Source of the DNA: an uncultured Collinsella sp.
GTDB taxonomy: Bacteria; Actinomycetota; Coriobacteriia; Coriobacteriales; Coriobacteriaceae
Assembly: GCA_900544755.1 (NCBI GenBank)
Contig: UQWQ01000059.1
Location: 1-14,220 of the forward strand
Direction of reading: 5' to 3'
Length of the DNA stretch: 14,220 bases
Part shown: in pieces, positions 13,577-14,220 of the stretch
Numbering within the stretch: position 1 is the stretch's first letter
Layout: every line of letters begins with the position of its first letter
Notes under the pieces: model-generated
What the model was told of the DNA's origin: nothing
What the model saw: the letters and a program-made list of their open reading frames with translations, nothing else
Database searches by the model: none
Program-made: the position numbers and the translations under genes

Positions 13577-14220
13577 ATGGCTAAGTTTGACATCATCGCC
13601 GCCACCGGTTGCCCGACCGGCATCGCGCACACCTTCATGGCGAAGGAGGCGCTGGAGAAGGCAGCTGCCGAGCGAGGTCTGACCATTAAGGTCGAGACCC
13701 ATGGCCAGGTCGGTGTCGAGAACGAGCTCACCAAGAGCGAGATCGCCGGTGCCAAGGCCGTCGTCGTCGCAGCCGATAAGGATGTCCAGGCTGAGCGTTT
13801 CGCCGGCAAGCCCATGGTTTCCGTTGGTGTTTCCAAGGCTCTGTCCGTTGAGGCCGCCGGTAAGCTGATTGACCGCGCGCTCGCCGCCAAGGGCGACAAC
13901 ACGGTTGCAGCCGCTGCCGATGTCGAGGACGAGGTCGAGGAGAAGGAGTCTATCGGCCACGTCATCTACAAGCACCTTATGAACGGCGTCAGCCATATGC
14001 TGGTCTTCGTCGTCGCCGGTGGTGTCCTGACCGCCGTCTCGTTCCTGTGGGGCATTACGTCCTTCGATTCGACGGCGTCTGACTACAACAGCTTTGCTGC
14101 GATGCTGAAGATCATCGGCGGCATCGCCATGAACCTCATGGTTCCGGTGCTTTCCGCCTACATCGCCGAATCCATCGGCAAGCGACCGGCGCTCGTCCCC
14201 GGTTTTGTTGCCGGTATGAT
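13577..14220 (+). CDS. Fructose-family PTS transporter subunit EIIBC, 5' part (runs off window)
   Basis: Sugar phosphotransferase permease, only the first 214 codons in the window with no stop reached. The start ATG 13577 has the strong AAAGGAGG 5 bases upstream. Residues 1-100 are the EIIB-fructose domain: FDIIAATGCPTGIAHTFMAKEAL with phospho-acceptor Cys12, then KVETHGQVGVEN. An acidic linker (DVEDEVEEKES) leads at about residue 123 into EIIC, with the first membrane segment NGVSHMLVFVVAGGVLTAV and a second in GGIAMNLMVPVLSAYIA. There is no EIIA at the N terminus; it could be C-terminal or a separate gene beyond the window. Substrate is probably fructose, but relatives carry mannosylglycerate or other sugars. 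The divergent RpiR-type regulator suggests sugar-dependent induction. Confidence 0.93.
   Translation, partial: MAKFDIIAATGCPTGIAHTFMAKEALEKAAAERGLTIKVETHGQVGVENELTKSEIAGAKAVVVAADKDVQAERFAGKPMVSVGVSKALSVEAAGKLIDRALAAKGDNTVAAAADVEDEVEEKESIGHVIYKHLMNGVSHMLVFVVAGGVLTAVSFLWGITSFDSTASDYNSFAAMLKIIGGIAMNLMVPVLSAYIAESIGKRPALVPGFVAGM

Noticed and set aside
1..14220. CRISPR arrays, insertion sequences, tRNA or rRNA genes
   Set aside because: No regular spaced repeats, transposase-like proteins, terminal inverted repeats or tRNA cloverleaf sequences were seen by eye on either strand.

Overview
The window is a stretch of bacterial chromosome with high GC content, densely packed genes and strong G/C preference at third codon positions. 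Gene order and protein types point to the Actinobacteria, most likely a Coriobacteriia member close to Collinsella. The order alaS-ruvX-mltG ... aroK-aroB ... pepP-efp ... nusB follows the arrangement I recall from Mycobacterium. The order efp-asp23-nusB-xseB-tlyA-recN resembles the Bacillus arrangement. The taxon is an inference from this order and protein style, not from a marker gene search.

Layout. (1) Positions 1-5866, plus strand: the 3' part of alaS, then ruvX, mltG, a YqeG-type HAD phosphatase, aroK and aroB. Junctions are tight or overlapping (8 bp between ruvX and mltG, an ATGA overlap between aroK and aroB), so ruvX to aroB look co-transcribed. (2) Positions 5867-7195: a promoter-like TTGACA and a structured leader with a perfect 16-bp palindrome, then pepP (an M24 aminopeptidase) closed by a clear intrinsic terminator. 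(3) Positions 7227-12386: a TATAAT promoter, then efp, asp23-like, nusB, xseB, tlyA, nadK and recN. This is a housekeeping operon for translation, transcription, DNA repair and cofactor supply, with overlaps at tlyA/nadK and nadK/recN. (4) Positions 12387-12446: a strong hairpin between convergent genes. (5) Positions 12447-13304, minus strand: an RpiR/MurR-type regulator. (6) Positions 13305-13576: a divergent regulatory region with inverted and direct repeats. (7) From 13577 to beyond the window edge: a fructose-family PTS EIIBC transporter, probably the target of that regulator.

Most genes are ordinary housekeeping genes with intact motifs. The main exception is the aroB homologue. It keeps the length and fold-level similarity of dehydroquinate synthase, but by manual alignment it has lost the NAD-binding glycines, the GEXXK element, the GGK segment and all the metal ligands. 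It sits directly after a shikimate kinase whose substrate-binding residues all look intact, in a cluster without the aroE, aroC and aroQ genes usually found nearby. This points to a repurposed or decaying AroB-like protein. Secondary points of interest are a codon-usage break inside alaS, the palindromic pepP leader, the repeat-bearing N-terminal tail of MltG and the PTS control region. No mobile element, CRISPR array, tRNA or rRNA gene was seen.
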